64,000 nucleotides of DNA from JAEWSN01 sp942493335. Its GTDB lineage: Bacteria; Bacillota; Clostridia; DSM-8532. The DNA lies in assembly GCA_942493335.1 (NCBI GenBank), contig OW818693.1, positions 1,240,001 to 1,304,000 on the forward strand, read 5' to 3'. The notes beneath the pieces were generated by a model. The model searched no databases. It had not been told where the DNA came from and was given only the letters and a program-made list of their open reading frames with translations. The position numbers were made by a program, and so were the translations under genes. Positions 52,112 through 61,185 of this stretch are shown in pieces; within the stretch, counting starts at the first letter, position 1; each line of letters starts with the position of its first letter.

Positions 52112-52720
52112 TCAGGGAACCGGACCCCATTTCGAGAAGGGCATCAGTCGGAAAACCGGCTTGCCTTCCAGTGCTTCCAGGCGGATGCACCCGAAATCCC
52201 GGCTGTCCTTGCTCTCCTCCCGGTTGTCCCCCAGCAGCAGGAACCGACCTGCGGGGATTTTCATCGGGAACACCTGTTCCCTTGTTTCCGTAAGGCTCTT
52301 CACATAGGGCTCCTGCAAAGGCTCCCCTTCAATGTATACCATTCCTTCGCGTATATCCACCGTTTCACCCGGTAATCCGATCACCCGTTTCACGTAGCGG
52401 ATGTTTTTCCGGAATGCGATGCCGCGCCAATTGTCCGCCATGTCCGTCAGGCGCATGCCGAATTCCCAGAACAGTCCGCCCCGGATGCGGTTGTCCGCAT
52501 AAAAGAGGACAATGTCGCCGCGTACCGGCGGATGTTCGGCATAATCGACCCGGTTGCAGTAAAGGACATCGCCTTCCACCAGCGTATCCAGCATGGATCG
52601 TTGATTGACGGTGGATACCGCGAAAACGCGGGAAGTGAGAAAAAGGACCAGCACAAGCGGTCCCAGCAGAATCAGGATCCAGGACAAGGTTTCCGTGAGA
52701 AGATTCGTCTTTTTTTGCAT
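52112..52720 (-). CDS. lepB: Signal peptidase I
   Basis: 202 residues, one N-terminal membrane helix (WILILLGPLVLVLFLTS). Cleaves signal peptides on the outer face of the membrane. Catalytic Ser42 lies in VNQRSMLDTL and the general base Lys111 in RYVKRVIGLPGE; box E GDNREESKDSRDFG is also present. The start ATG shares a base with the tlyA stop (TGATG). No second type I peptidase is in the window. Confidence 0.95.
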   Translation of the reverse strand: MQKKTNLLTETLSWILILLGPLVLVLFLTSRVFAVSTVNQRSMLDTLVEGDVLYCNRVDYAEHPPVRGDIVLFYADNRIRGGLFWEFGMRLTDMADNWRGIAFRKNIRYVKRVIGLPGETVDIREGMVYIEGEPLQEPYVKSLTETREQVFPMKIPAGRFLLLGDNREESKDSRDFGCIRLEALEGKPVFRLMPFSKWGPVP

Positions 52721-53526
52721 CAGTCTCCTTCTACCAGGTGGGAGGCCCTCACCACCTGCTCCGCTTCCGTATGAAAGTCTATGGCGGCTTCACCGCTTTT
52801 TGCAAGCCACATCAGGTATTCGATGTTTCCTTCGGGACCCCGGATGGGCGACCAGGAAACCCCTGCCACCGTGAACCCGTTCTTCACGGCCATTTCACAG
52901 GTCTTCACGAGCACATCCAGATGGACGGCCGCATCCCGCACCACGCCTTTCTTCCCGACCTTTTCCCGCCCGGCCTCGAACTGGGGTTTCACGAGGCAGA
53001 CCATCTGGCCGTCCTGCTTCAGGATCGCTGCGGCAGGAGGAAGGATCAGCGAAAGGGAGATGAAGGATACGTCCGCCGTGGCGAAATCCACAAATTCCCC
53101 GATTTCCTCCGGCTTCACATGGCGGAAGTTGGTCCGTTCCATGCAGACCACACGCGAATCCGACCGGAGGGACCAGGCGAGCTGCCCGTATCCGACATCG
53201 ACGGCAATGACTTTTGCAGCGCCGTTCTGAAGCATGCAGTCCGTGAATCCTCCGGTGGAAGCGCCGATATCCAGACAGGTCTTGCCCGCAAGGGAGATCG
53301 GAAACACCTTCAGTGCCTTTTCCAGTTTCAGTCCACCGCGGCTGACATAGGGTATGACCGAACCGCGGATCTCCAGAAGCGCTCCCGCATCCACGAGATC
53401 GCCCGCCTTTGCGCTTCGTTCCCCATTGAGGAAGACCTGACCCGCCATGATGGCGGTCCGCGCCTTCTCCCTGCTTGGAAAATGTCCTTGTTCCACGAGC
53501 AGAAGATCAAGCCGTTGCTTTGCCAT
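52720..53526 (-). CDS. tlyA: TlyA-family rRNA (cytidine-2'-O)-methyltransferase
   Basis: 268 residues, ATG at 53526 inside the end of dxs, with GGAGGGAAAG upstream. An S4 RNA-binding domain (RLDLLLVEQGHFPSREKA) precedes an FtsJ-like methyltransferase with CLDIGASTGGFTDCMLQNGA and ADVSFISLSLILP. KPQFEAGREKVGKKGVVRD is a family signature. It methylates 16S (and in some species 23S) rRNA; some members have haemolysin-like names. Its position next to dxs is the conserved Bacillota order (xseB-ispA-dxs-tlyA). Confidence 0.93.
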   Translation of the reverse strand: MAKQRLDLLLVEQGHFPSREKARTAIMAGQVFLNGERSAKAGDLVDAGALLEIRGSVIPYVSRGGLKLEKALKVFPISLAGKTCLDIGASTGGFTDCMLQNGAAKVIAVDVGYGQLAWSLRSDSRVVCMERTNFRHVKPEEIGEFVDFATADVSFISLSLILPPAAAILKQDGQMVCLVKPQFEAGREKVGKKGVVRDAAVHLDVLVKTCEMAVKNGFTVAGVSWSPIRGPEGNIEYLMWLAKSGEAAIDFHTEAEQVVRASHLVEGD

Positions 53527-55429
53527 GATTTTTCTTTCCCTCCGCTTCGGGGCGCACCAATTTTCGAAACTGTGCGGCAAGGCCTTCCGTGTCCAGTCCA
53601 TACAGGCCGAGGATCTGGGTGCGGGTCCCCTGGGTGACAGGCTCGTCCGGAAATCCCAGGTTCAGGACACGGCAGGGACTCCCGCCATCGGACAACCATT
53701 GGGCGACCGAAGCGCCGAAACCGCCGCTCCGGACATTGTCCTCAACTGTCACGACACAACCGGTACGTTCCGCAAGCAGGCCGATGGCCTCCCTGTCAAA
53801 GGGCTTGACGAAACGGGCGTGCAGCACGGCACAGGAGATCCCCTCCGCCGCCAGCAGGCCGGCGGCTTCGAGCGCGAAGGGCACGATGGCGCCGACCGCA
53901 ATCACAGCGAGATCCGAACCTTCCCGGAGCAGGACGGATTTTCCCTGCTCGATCGGCACATCGGCCGCGGGAAGTTCCTCCGCACAGCCTTTGGGATAGC
54001 GGATGGCTACGGGGCCGCCGCACGCGGTCAGCGCGAACCGGAGCATCGCCGTCAGTTCCCGTCCGTACGCCGGAGCAAGGATCGTCAGGTTCGGCATGCC
54101 GGACAGGAAGGACAGATCGTATATGCCCTGATGGGTTTCTCCGTCATCTCCCACAACGCCGGCCCGGTCGATGGCGAACACAACCGGAAGATTCTGGAGG
54201 CAGACATCATGCAGGACCTGATCATAACCCCGCTGCAGAAAGGTCGAATACATCGCGACCACAGGCCGGACCCCGCCGGCCGCCATACCGGCCGCGAGGG
54301 TGACCGCATGCTGTTCCGCAATGCCGACGTCGATGACACGGGAGGGGTGGATGGTCCGCATCGGCATGAGGCCGGTTCCATCAGGCATCGCTGCCGTAAT
54401 GGCCACCAGGTTCGAAAACTCTTCGGAATACTGCAACATGGCCTCCCCGAAAAGTTCAGACCAGGTGCCGGTATTGCAACGGAGCGGACTTCCCGTCTCC
54501 ACTTCGAAGGGCGCCATCCCATGGAAGACATCCGGTTTCTTTTCCGCAAACCGATAGCCCTTTCCCTTCTGGGTGCGCACATGGAGCAGGACCGGCCCCT
54601 GCATGGAGCGGACATGCTCGAGCAGCTTGAGCAGATCGGTCATGTCGTGCCCGTCCACGGGTCCGAAATAGCGGAACCCGAGATCCTCAAAGAAGAGGGA
54701 GGGTACCAGCAGGCTTTTCAGGACAGCCTTCATCCGTCGCAAGGTACGTCGGATGAATCGGCCGCGCGGCATCCGATCAGTCAGTCTTTCCGCGAACTCC
54801 CTCGTCTTGTAGTAACCGGGCCGGGTCCGCAGCAGACTCAGGTAACGGGAGAGGCCGCCCACATTCCGTGCGATGGACATGCCGTTGTCATTGAGAATGA
54901 CCAGCAGGTCCGTGTGCGCCATCCCCGCATCGTTGAGGGCCTCCAGCGCCATGCCGCCCGTAAGGGCGCCATCCCCGAGGACCGCCACAACGTGATGGCC
55001 CTGTCCCAGCAGGTCCCGTGCACGGGCCAGTCCGAGCGCCGCGGAAACGGAGGTGGAGCTGTGCCCGGTGTTGAACGCGTCATGCGGGCTTTCCTCCCGT
55101 TTCGGGAAACCGGAAAGGCCTCCGCGCCTGCGAAGGGTCCCCATGCGATCAAGCCGCCCGGTGAGCATCTTGTGGACATAGCTTTGGTGTCCGACATCCC
55201 ATACGATACGATCAACCGGGGACTCGTATACACGATGCAACGCGAGCGTCAATTCCACGACGCCCAGGTTTGAGGCAAGGTGTCCGCCGGTTTTTGAAAC
55301 ACTCGAAATCAGGGTATGACGGATTTCTTCCGCGAGCGATTCCATCTGCTCCATGGAAAGGGTCCGAAGATCCGAAGGTTCCCGAATATCGGCCAGCAGG
55401 CCGGGGTGATAACTGAATGGTTTCTTCAA
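53507..55429 (-). CDS. dxs: 1-deoxy-D-xylulose-5-phosphate synthase
   Basis: 640 residues from a TTG at 55429, where GGAGG lies 6 nt upstream (LKKPFSYHPG); no ATG fits. Condenses pyruvate and glyceraldehyde 3-phosphate, the first step of the MEP isoprenoid pathway, using thiamine diphosphate. KTGGHLASNLGVVELTLALH holds the substrate His, GDGALTGGMALEALN and NDNGMSIA the Mg-ThDP site, and DVGIAEQHAVTLAAGMA the transketolase Glu. Its last 20 nt overlap tlyA. Lies 20 nt downstream of oapA, in the same block as ispA. Confidence 0.95.
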   Translation of the reverse strand: MKKPFSYHPGLLADIREPSDLRTLSMEQMESLAEEIRHTLISSVSKTGGHLASNLGVVELTLALHRVYESPVDRIVWDVGHQSYVHKMLTGRLDRMGTLRRRGGLSGFPKREESPHDAFNTGHSSTSVSAALGLARARDLLGQGHHVVAVLGDGALTGGMALEALNDAGMAHTDLLVILNDNGMSIARNVGGLSRYLSLLRTRPGYYKTREFAERLTDRMPRGRFIRRTLRRMKAVLKSLLVPSLFFEDLGFRYFGPVDGHDMTDLLKLLEHVRSMQGPVLLHVRTQKGKGYRFAEKKPDVFHGMAPFEVETGSPLRCNTGTWSELFGEAMLQYSEEFSNLVAITAAMPDGTGLMPMRTIHPSRVIDVGIAEQHAVTLAAGMAAGGVRPVVAMYSTFLQRGYDQVLHDVCLQNLPVVFAIDRAGVVGDDGETHQGIYDLSFLSGMPNLTILAPAYGRELTAMLRFALTACGGPVAIRYPKGCAEELPAADVPIEQGKSVLLREGSDLAVIAVGAIVPFALEAAGLLAAEGISCAVLHARFVKPFDREAIGLLAERTGCVVTVEDNVRSGGFGASVAQWLSDGGSPCRVLNLGFPDEPVTQGTRTQILGLYGLDTEGLAAQFRKLVRPEAEGKKNHGKATA

Positions 55430-55448
55430 TGGCAACCTCCAGGGCTTG

Positions 55449-56060
55449 TCAGGCCTTGCCCTTCCGTTTCGGCCGACCGTCTCCAAAAAAGGAAAACAGC
55501 CGTCCCACTTGAAAGATGATGTAATTGCTGTTGCGGATGCCGAAATTCTTTCCGAATGCCTTGCCGCCGACTGTCAGCGCTGCGATGCCTGCACCCATGA
55601 GCGTCTCGATCCAGGTGGTGTCGGACAGATGGCCGAACATGCGAAAAACGATGGCCGCTCCGGCCGTACCGCTGACAACACTGCAGATGTCACCCACCAC
55701 GTCGTTGCAGATGCTGGAAACCCGCGGTGCATTCCGGATGAGCAGGATGGAATGTCGGGCGCCGCGCAGCTTGCGCGAGGCCATGGAATGAAAGGGTGTC
55801 TCTTCCGCAGCGGTCACAGCCATGCCGATCATGTCGAATACAATCCCGACAAGAATGATGACCAGGACGACAAGAAACGCCCAAACCGGTTCAACCCGCT
55901 CGAACAGACTGCCGGATGCCAGCAGGAGCCCGGTGGACAGGGCGAAGGACAGAATCATGATGAACAGGGACCAGACGGTATGCTTCCGCTCCAATACGTC
56001 TTCCCGCTTGAATGGGAGGTTCTGGACAATGGTCTTGCGGTGCCTGTCCCGTTGGGCCAT
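55449..56060 (-). CDS. oapA: OLE RNA-associated membrane protein OapA
   Basis: 203 residues from the ATG at 56060, whose ribosome site is poor; a TTG 30 nt upstream, next to GAGAGG, is an alternative. It has four membrane segments (LFIMILSFALSTGLLLASGS; VWAFLVVLVIILVGIVFDMI; two near the C-terminus). The hallmark loop is GMAVTAAEETPFHSMASRKL followed by RNAPRVSSICNDVVGDICS. OapA binds OLE RNA and tethers it to the membrane in Halalkalibacterium. The gene lies directly downstream of the OLE RNA and upstream of dxs, the reported order. Confidence 0.9.
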   Translation of the reverse strand: MAQRDRHRKTIVQNLPFKREDVLERKHTVWSLFIMILSFALSTGLLLASGSLFERVEPVWAFLVVLVIILVGIVFDMIGMAVTAAEETPFHSMASRKLRGARHSILLIRNAPRVSSICNDVVGDICSVVSGTAGAAIVFRMFGHLSDTTWIETLMGAGIAALTVGGKAFGKNFGIRNSNYIIFQVGRLFSFFGDGRPKRKGKA

Positions 56061-56189
56061 GTAGTTTTTTTCCGATTTTTTGATGTACAAGATTCCTCTC
56101 CCGATGCATATGCAGGGTGACTTGCCGGGACCCCCGCAGCTGTTATGCGCAGCGGTCTCCGCGTCCCTCCCGGAAATGATTGCAATAGC

Positions 56190-56804
56190 CGCAGAATGAC
56201 GGCTTGCCGAGTAAATTTTGCGTCTTAGGTCAGGCAGGATTTCCCCATGCATGGCCCGCCGTCACCGAACGGGTGGTTTCCCATTGTCACGCACGCCGGA
56301 AGGTTGCCCTTTCCGGCGCCTGATCGCCACTGAAGTCCACACTGCAATCCCCGGCAAGCCTGGTGTTCAGCCTAGGGGTTTTCCCCATGAGCCTTTGCCC
56401 GCTTCTAGCCTCTTTTGCAAAACCCTTTTCAGACAGCGATAATGCTTCTGTGCCGGCCGGCACACAAACATCTGATCCATCATCCCAGAGGTTCCACGCA
56501 AGGCAGGCTACACTGTCCACAGCACCATGAGGGTACCGCATGACAGGTTTCATCCCTTCTCGTAACCAAGGCCTTTTCCGCCGAAGCGGGCAGCCTGTCT
56601 CCCACAAGGTAGGGTCTCCGCGGTGGAGGGGTCATGCTCCCGCATGCCATTGCGGGCTGCCCCTGAACCTTAACTCCCAGCACAAGCCCACGACTGGGCG
56701 TCGCAAGCCAGCACCAGGAACTTCATCGATGTGCCCTTTGACGGATTTTTAGCCCCGTCTTCAAAGCAGGCAGTACTGACTAGGATACTGCGTCATCCTG
56801 CGTT
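56190..56804 (-). ncRNA. OLE (ornate, large, extremophilic) RNA
   Basis: A gene-free, highly structured stretch of about 615 nt on the minus strand, matching the usual OLE length of about 610 nt. It follows ispA and a small membrane-protein gene and precedes oapA-dxs-tlyA, the diagnostic OLE neighbourhood. Many strong hairpins are visible, for example GCCGGAAAGGGCAACCTTCCGGC (minus strand, about 56316-56292, paired arms GCCGGAAAG/CTTCCGGC) and GTGCCGGCCGGCAC (about 56464-56451). OLE RNAs act with OapA in membrane-associated responses to cold, ethanol and Mg2+ stress. Ends are approximate: 5' from the promoter at 56810-56819, 3' by length. Confidence 0.85.
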
Positions 56805-56809
56805 CCTTC

Positions 56810-56819
56810 ATTATAGCAC
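56810..56819 (-). promoter_or_regulatory. Extended -10 promoter for OLE RNA
   Basis: On the minus strand TGTGCTATAAT gives TATAAT at 56815-56810 with an extended TG motif. The -35 (CTGCCA, 16-nt spacer) is weak. The predicted start near 56803 agrees with the beginning of the structured region, so the OLE RNA can be made separately from ispA. Confidence 0.65.
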
Positions 56820-56846
56820 AGATGCCGGGAATGGCAGATGTCAGGA

Positions 56847-57284
56847 TCAGCGAAAAACCGCGGCGATGGCGATCCCCAGAACGGCACCGGCAAAGACCTG
56901 AACCGGCGTGTGGCCGAGCAGCTCCTTCAATTCCTTGTCCAGACGGACGACGCCGGTATGGTTGATCAGTTTGTTCAGCACTTCCGCCTGTTTCCCGGCA
57001 GCGCGCCGGACTCCGGTGGCATCGGCCATGACGACCAGCGAAAAGATGGTGGCCATCGCGAACGCCGCGGAACCGAATCCATAATCCATAGCCATGACAG
57101 CTGCCAGACAGACGGTGATGGCGCTATGGGAACTTGGCATCCCACCCGATGTCACAAGCTTCCGGAAGTCAACCGTACGCTTGGTGATGGCGTAAAGCAC
57201 GAATTTGAAAACCTGCGCGGTCACCCAGGAAAGAATGGGCAGAAATACGGCACGGTTGTCCAGCAAATCATTCAGATAGGTCAC
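56847..57284 (-). CDS. Divergent PAP2-family (DUF212/YuiD-like) membrane protein
   Basis: 145 residues with four hydrophobic segments. GGMPSSHSAITVCLAAVMAM is the DUF212 signature and resembles the phosphatase SGSH motif; LGHTPVQVFAGAVLG closes the protein. The family is predicted to be an acid-phosphatase-like membrane enzyme of unknown substrate; given ispA upstream, a prenyl phosphate is a reasonable guess. Lies 40 nt downstream of ispA and just before the OLE RNA promoter. Confidence 0.87.
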   Translation of the reverse strand: MTYLNDLLDNRAVFLPILSWVTAQVFKFVLYAITKRTVDFRKLVTSGGMPSSHSAITVCLAAVMAMDYGFGSAAFAMATIFSLVVMADATGVRRAAGKQAEVLNKLINHTGVVRLDKELKELLGHTPVQVFAGAVLGIAIAAVFR

Positions 57285-57324
57285 GATATTCCTCCGTCAT
57301 GCATGGCCCGCTCCAGGGCGGGGA

Positions 57325-58278
57325 TCAGTTCTGCCGCTCGGCGACGAATCGGGTCAGGTCCACAAGAAACGCAGCCTTGCCGCCAAACGGTTCAAGCGCC
57401 GACAACGCTGCATTCGCTGCTGCATCCAGCGCCTTCCTGGCACCTTCCGCGCCGAGCAGCGTCACATAGGTTGATTTGCGGTTCCGCTCATCGCTGCCGA
57501 CAGGCTTGCCCAGTACGGCCGTGGTGCTCTCGACATCCAGCAGGTCGTCCCTGATCTGGAAAGCCAGGCCCAACTGCTCGGCGTACCGGGTCAGCAAGCC
57601 AACCACTGTCTCGTCCGCACCGCACAGGAGCGCCGGCGCCACGGCGGAGGCACGGATGAGTGCGCCGGTCTTGAGCCGGTGCATCCTTGCCAGCAGATCG
57701 ACATTGATGGTCCGTCCTTCGGATTCCATGTCGATCACCTGTCCGCCGACCATACCGGAGGCACCGGAAGCTTCGGCAATATACCGGATGGCGTGGAGTC
57801 CGCAGGCCAGTTTTTCCGCATCGGATCCTCCATGCCTGATCGCAGCCTCCACCATGAGCTCGAAGGCACGGTTGAGCAGTGCATCCCCTGCGAGGATGGC
57901 CATGGCCTCTCCATAAACCTTGTGGTTGGTCGGCATGCCCCGGCGGAAATCATCATTGTCCATGGCGGGCAGATCATCATGAATCAGAGAGTAGGTATGG
58001 ATATGTTCCAGCGCACAGGCATACGGAAGCAGGTCGTCCGTTCTGCCGCCAAGCATCCGGCCGACTGCCAGAAACAGGATGGGGCGGAATCGCTTTCCTC
58101 CGGCCGAAACGCTATAGGCCATGGATGCATGGAGCCGCTTCTCCGGAACCTCCCGCGACACGAGCAGTTCCGCCAGCTTTTCCTCCACAATGCGCGTCAG
58201 CACGTCCATTTGTTCCTGATAGGGCATAACGCTTTGTTCCTGGACATCTTCAGCCCATGCGGGGATCCGTTCGTCCAT
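57325..58278 (-). CDS. ispA: Farnesyl/geranyl diphosphate synthase
   Basis: 317 residues, ATG at 58278 behind GGAGGGAAAC. Short-chain prenyl synthase. The first Asp-rich motif, HDDLPAMDNDDFRRG, has the two-residue insertion typical of bacterial FPP synthases. The second is FQIRDDLLDVE. GGKRFRPIL binds IPP and KSTYVTLLG is family-typical near the C-terminus. In the conserved order nusB-xseA-xseB-ispA, it makes the C15 unit for undecaprenyl phosphate and other isoprenoids, distinct from the longer-chain-type synthase at 32690. Confidence 0.94.
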   Translation of the reverse strand: MDERIPAWAEDVQEQSVMPYQEQMDVLTRIVEEKLAELLVSREVPEKRLHASMAYSVSAGGKRFRPILFLAVGRMLGGRTDDLLPYACALEHIHTYSLIHDDLPAMDNDDFRRGMPTNHKVYGEAMAILAGDALLNRAFELMVEAAIRHGGSDAEKLACGLHAIRYIAEASGASGMVGGQVIDMESEGRTINVDLLARMHRLKTGALIRASAVAPALLCGADETVVGLLTRYAEQLGLAFQIRDDLLDVESTTAVLGKPVGSDERNRKSTYVTLLGAEGARKALDAAANAALSALEPFGGKAAFLVDLTRFVAERQN

Positions 58279-58304
58279 GTTTCCCTCCGTTTTCGGACAG
58301 GCGT

Positions 58305-58610
58305 TCATCCTTCAAACGGGACGGCTTCACGGCCATCCTTGCCTTCCAGCAGCACCAGCATTCGCTGTTCCATCGCATCGAGCCTGCCTGTGAGAAGTCT
58401 GACAAGACCGATGCCTTCATCGAAGGCCCCAAGGGATTCTTCCAGCGGCATGGAGCCACTTTCCAGTTTGGCAACCGTGGTTTCCAGGAGGGCAAGAGCG
58501 GTTTCGTAGGACATGACGCCGAGGTCAGCCCCATTCCTGTCAGAGCCGTTTGCTTCCGGGTTTGTGGCTGCGTCTTCCGGACTCATTTCCTGTTCCTTTT
58601 TTCTTGCCAT
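58305..58610 (-). CDS. xseB: Exodeoxyribonuclease VII small subunit
   Basis: 101 residues. The conserved part is YETALALLETTVAKLESGSM, PLEESLGAFDEGIGLVR and LDAMEQRMLVL, the helical hairpin of XseB. The N-terminus is extended by about 33 charged residues compared with the usual 70-80. Only 3 nt from the xseA stop, and 26 nt above ispA. Confidence 0.92.
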   Translation of the reverse strand: MARKKEQEMSPEDAATNPEANGSDRNGADLGVMSYETALALLETTVAKLESGSMPLEESLGAFDEGIGLVRLLTGRLDAMEQRMLVLLEGKDGREAVPFEG

Positions 58611-58613
58611 GTT

Positions 58614-59840
58614 TTATCCTCCCTGTTCATCCGTCACACCCTCGGGCCGCAGATTTTCCACCCTGGCATCCAGTGCCCCGTCGTGGAAACGGACCTGGAT
58701 CCGATCCCCCGGCCTGATGCCCGCCAACCGATCCACAACCCGCCCGTCTTCCCTAGCCACGGTTGCATAGCCACGGGCCAGCACCTGCAGGGGACTGAGC
58801 GCATGCAGTTTGCCGGCAAGAAGGGAAAGGCGGCTCCCGGCCTGCGTCAGGCTGCCGGTCATGGCGTTTCTGAGCCGTTGCTGCAGTCCGTCCAGACTTT
58901 GACGGCGGATGTCCAGCACAGCCAGCGGCCGCACAAGAACAGGACGCGCCGCCAGCCGTTCCACCCGAAGCCGTTCCCACTCAAGTCTTCTCCGGAATGT
59001 CATCCGGATGCGTGATTCCAATTGCGTCAGATGGGCCCTGAGCGCCTCCGAGTCCGGAACAACCAGTTCCGCCGCCGCAGATGGGGTCGGTGCACGCAAA
59101 TCCGCGACAAAATCGGCAATTGTGAAATCCGTCTCATGCCCGACGGCAGAGATGACAGGCACCCGGCAGCGCCGGATGGCCCTGGCCAGACTCTCGTCGT
59201 TGAACGGCCACAAATCCTCCAGTGAACCGCCGCCACGGGCCAGAATGATCACATCGACCATTGGCACGGACTGCAGGCTCATCAATGCCTGTTCCAGGGA
59301 AGCAGGCGCATCCGGTCCTTGAACGGCCGATGGGGCGAGTAGAAGCGTGGCATCCGGAAACCTGCGGAAAAGCACGTTCCGGATGTCCCGCAGCACTGCG
59401 CCGGTGGGGGACGTCACCACCCCGATGATACGGGGAAGCAGCGGCAGGGAACGCTTGACGGCAGAATCGAACAGCCCTTCCTTCTCCAGCTTCGCTTTCC
59501 GCTGTTCGAAGGCAAGGTACAGGCTGCCAAGGCCGTCCGGCTCCATCCGGTCGGGATACAGCTGATAGGTGCCGGAGGGCCCATAGACCGTCACAGCCCC
59601 GTGAACAAGAACACGGAGACCGTCCTCGGGGCGGAACCGCAGCCGGCTGTTGGCCGTGCGGAACATCGCGCACTTGATGACGCTCTCCTCATCCTTCAGG
59701 GTGAAATACATATGACCGGAGGAATGGTGCTTGAAATTGGAAATCTCCCCGGAGACCGTCACATCGGTCAGCGCCTCGTCTTCGGTGAACAGGTTCCCGA
59801 TATGGCGGGTCAGGCCCGTAACGGTCCATGCCTTCGTCAT
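58614..59840 (-). CDS. xseA: Exodeoxyribonuclease VII large subunit
   Basis: 408 residues. An OB-fold domain (VTVSGEISNFKHHSSGHMYF) is followed by the catalytic core with VVTSPTGAVLRDI, IILARGGGSLEDLWPFND and ISAVGHETDFTIADFVAD. The C-terminal part has the coiled-coil and YATVAREDGRVVDRL. Degrades single-stranded DNA with XseB. Overlaps the nusB stop by 4 nt. Confidence 0.95.
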   Translation of the reverse strand: MTKAWTVTGLTRHIGNLFTEDEALTDVTVSGEISNFKHHSSGHMYFTLKDEESVIKCAMFRTANSRLRFRPEDGLRVLVHGAVTVYGPSGTYQLYPDRMEPDGLGSLYLAFEQRKAKLEKEGLFDSAVKRSLPLLPRIIGVVTSPTGAVLRDIRNVLFRRFPDATLLLAPSAVQGPDAPASLEQALMSLQSVPMVDVIILARGGGSLEDLWPFNDESLARAIRRCRVPVISAVGHETDFTIADFVADLRAPTPSAAAELVVPDSEALRAHLTQLESRIRMTFRRRLEWERLRVERLAARPVLVRPLAVLDIRRQSLDGLQQRLRNAMTGSLTQAGSRLSLLAGKLHALSPLQVLARGYATVAREDGRVVDRLAGIRPGDRIQVRFHDGALDARVENLRPEGVTDEQGG

Positions 59841-60262
59841 TCCTTCGATACCTGCTCGCTCTGAATCTCCAGCCAGACTTTTGCAAGAACGCCGTTCACA
59901 AAGGACTTCGATTGGTCGTCCCCATAATGTTTTGACAACTCGACCGCCTCATTGATGGACACGGAGGCGGGGATGTCCTTGAAATAGGCCATTTCAAAGG
60001 TAGAAAGCCGCATGATGGAAAGATCCACCTTCGGCATTCGGTTGATGGTCCATCCCTTTGCATGACGGGCGATACGCGCATCCAGTTCGTCGGCGTGTTC
60101 GGCCACACCATGGACCACATCGAGGAAATAGCTGCGTTCACCGGCCTCGGTGAGTTCGTTTTCCTCACAGAAACGGCCGATCTGCTCTTCGACGTCCTCC
60201 TTCTGGATCATGGTCTGGAAGATAAATTTCATGGCGCATTCGCGCGTTTCCCTTCTGCCCAA
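59837..60262 (-). CDS. nusB: Transcription antitermination factor NusB
   Basis: 141 residues from a TTG at 60262, preceded by GGAGG at 9 nt, which gives the normal N-terminus LGRRETRECAMKFIFQ; no ATG gives both. The core is all-helical: SYFLDVVHGVAEHADELD, DLSIMRLSTFEMAYF and SINEAVELSKHYGDDQSKSF, all standard NusB. It binds boxA RNA with NusE to antiterminate rRNA transcription. The ribosome site is half of the palindrome GGAGGTACCTCC, so translation could be affected by RNA structure. Confidence 0.93.
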   Translation of the reverse strand: MGRRETRECAMKFIFQTMIQKEDVEEQIGRFCEENELTEAGERSYFLDVVHGVAEHADELDARIARHAKGWTINRMPKVDLSIMRLSTFEMAYFKDIPASVSINEAVELSKHYGDDQSKSFVNGVLAKVWLEIQSEQVSKE

Positions 60263-60377
60263 GGGGAGGTACCTCCGTTCAAAATGCCCGACCTTCCGGT
60301 TCCGCACACATGCGGCGGATTGCTGCCATCAGCCGGGTCATGGTTGTCAAGCTTCGTGATGTCGTTCATTCATTCTA

Positions 60378-61148
60378 TCATGGGTGGGCAGGAGATGTAA
60401 AACCGACCTTGGGCCTGCGGGCCGTAAAAAAGAGCCGTTCGCTCTCCGGAGCGGGTTTCCCATAGGTTTTTCCATCCTGGATGGAAAGCAGTTCCAACCC
60501 TGACTGTTCGAGCATCCCACGGATTTCCTCCGGTTCCCAGGCCCGTTCCTCCTGCCATTCATCCTGACGGACATACCGTCCTTCCCCGTCCGAAAAAAAG
60601 AAGGTCAGGTCAAAGGTGCAGACGGAACGCCGTTTGTCCCACTCGCTGTTCCAAAGCCAGGTGACCTCGTCGTCCACCTGGTAAAAAGTTTGACCCGGCA
60701 GCAGCCGGGACAGTTTGAAGGGTGAATTGAGATCAAAAAGAAACAATCCGCCCGGATCAAGATAGTTCCGGACAAGCTTGAAGGTTTTCAACAATTGGCG
60801 TTTATCCGTAACATGATTGAGCACGTCCAGCGAAGCGAGCACCGCTCCGACCGTGCCATACAATTCGAAGGATGTGATGTCCTGCTGCAGAAGCAACAAA
60901 TCCTTCCCCGCCGCCTTGGCTTTCCGCGCCGCGCAGTCCAGCATGTCCGGGGAATTGTCCACCCCGATCAGATCATAACCGCGCGTCATCAGGGCCAATG
61001 CAAGGCTGCCGGTCCCGCAACCGAGATCCAGCACAAGGGAAGGCTTGATGCGATGCCTGCGAAAGACGCGGACGACACGATCCGCCATCGACTCGTAATC
61101 GACATCCTGCATCAGGCGATCATAAACATGGGCCAAGGTGATGTACAT
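60378..61148 (-). CDS. Class I SAM-dependent methyltransferase
   Basis: 256 residues, ATG at 61148 with GAGG 7 nt upstream. Motif I VLDLGCGTGSLALALMTRG, post-I VDNSPDML, and the mid-region DVLNHVTDKRQLLKTFKLV are typical of small-molecule methyltransferases. The N-terminus YITLAHVYDRLMQDVDYES is common in clostridial YcgJ/UbiE-like proteins. Substrate unknown. Follows the SASP gene by 37 nt, so it may be sporulation-expressed. Confidence 0.85.
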   Translation of the reverse strand: MYITLAHVYDRLMQDVDYESMADRVVRVFRRHRIKPSLVLDLGCGTGSLALALMTRGYDLIGVDNSPDMLDCAARKAKAAGKDLLLLQQDITSFELYGTVGAVLASLDVLNHVTDKRQLLKTFKLVRNYLDPGGLFLFDLNSPFKLSRLLPGQTFYQVDDEVTWLWNSEWDKRRSVCTFDLTFFFSDGEGRYVRQDEWQEERAWEPEEIRGMLEQSGLELLSIQDGKTYGKPAPESERLFFTARRPKVGFTSPAHP

Positions 61149-61185
61149 CAAGAAACCTCATCTTCAAGTAGTGGAAGCGGAAAAC

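Noticed and set aside
56190..56804. Group II intron or tmRNA
   Set aside because: No reverse transcriptase, no domain V signature, no tag-peptide reading frame; position and size fit OLE RNA.
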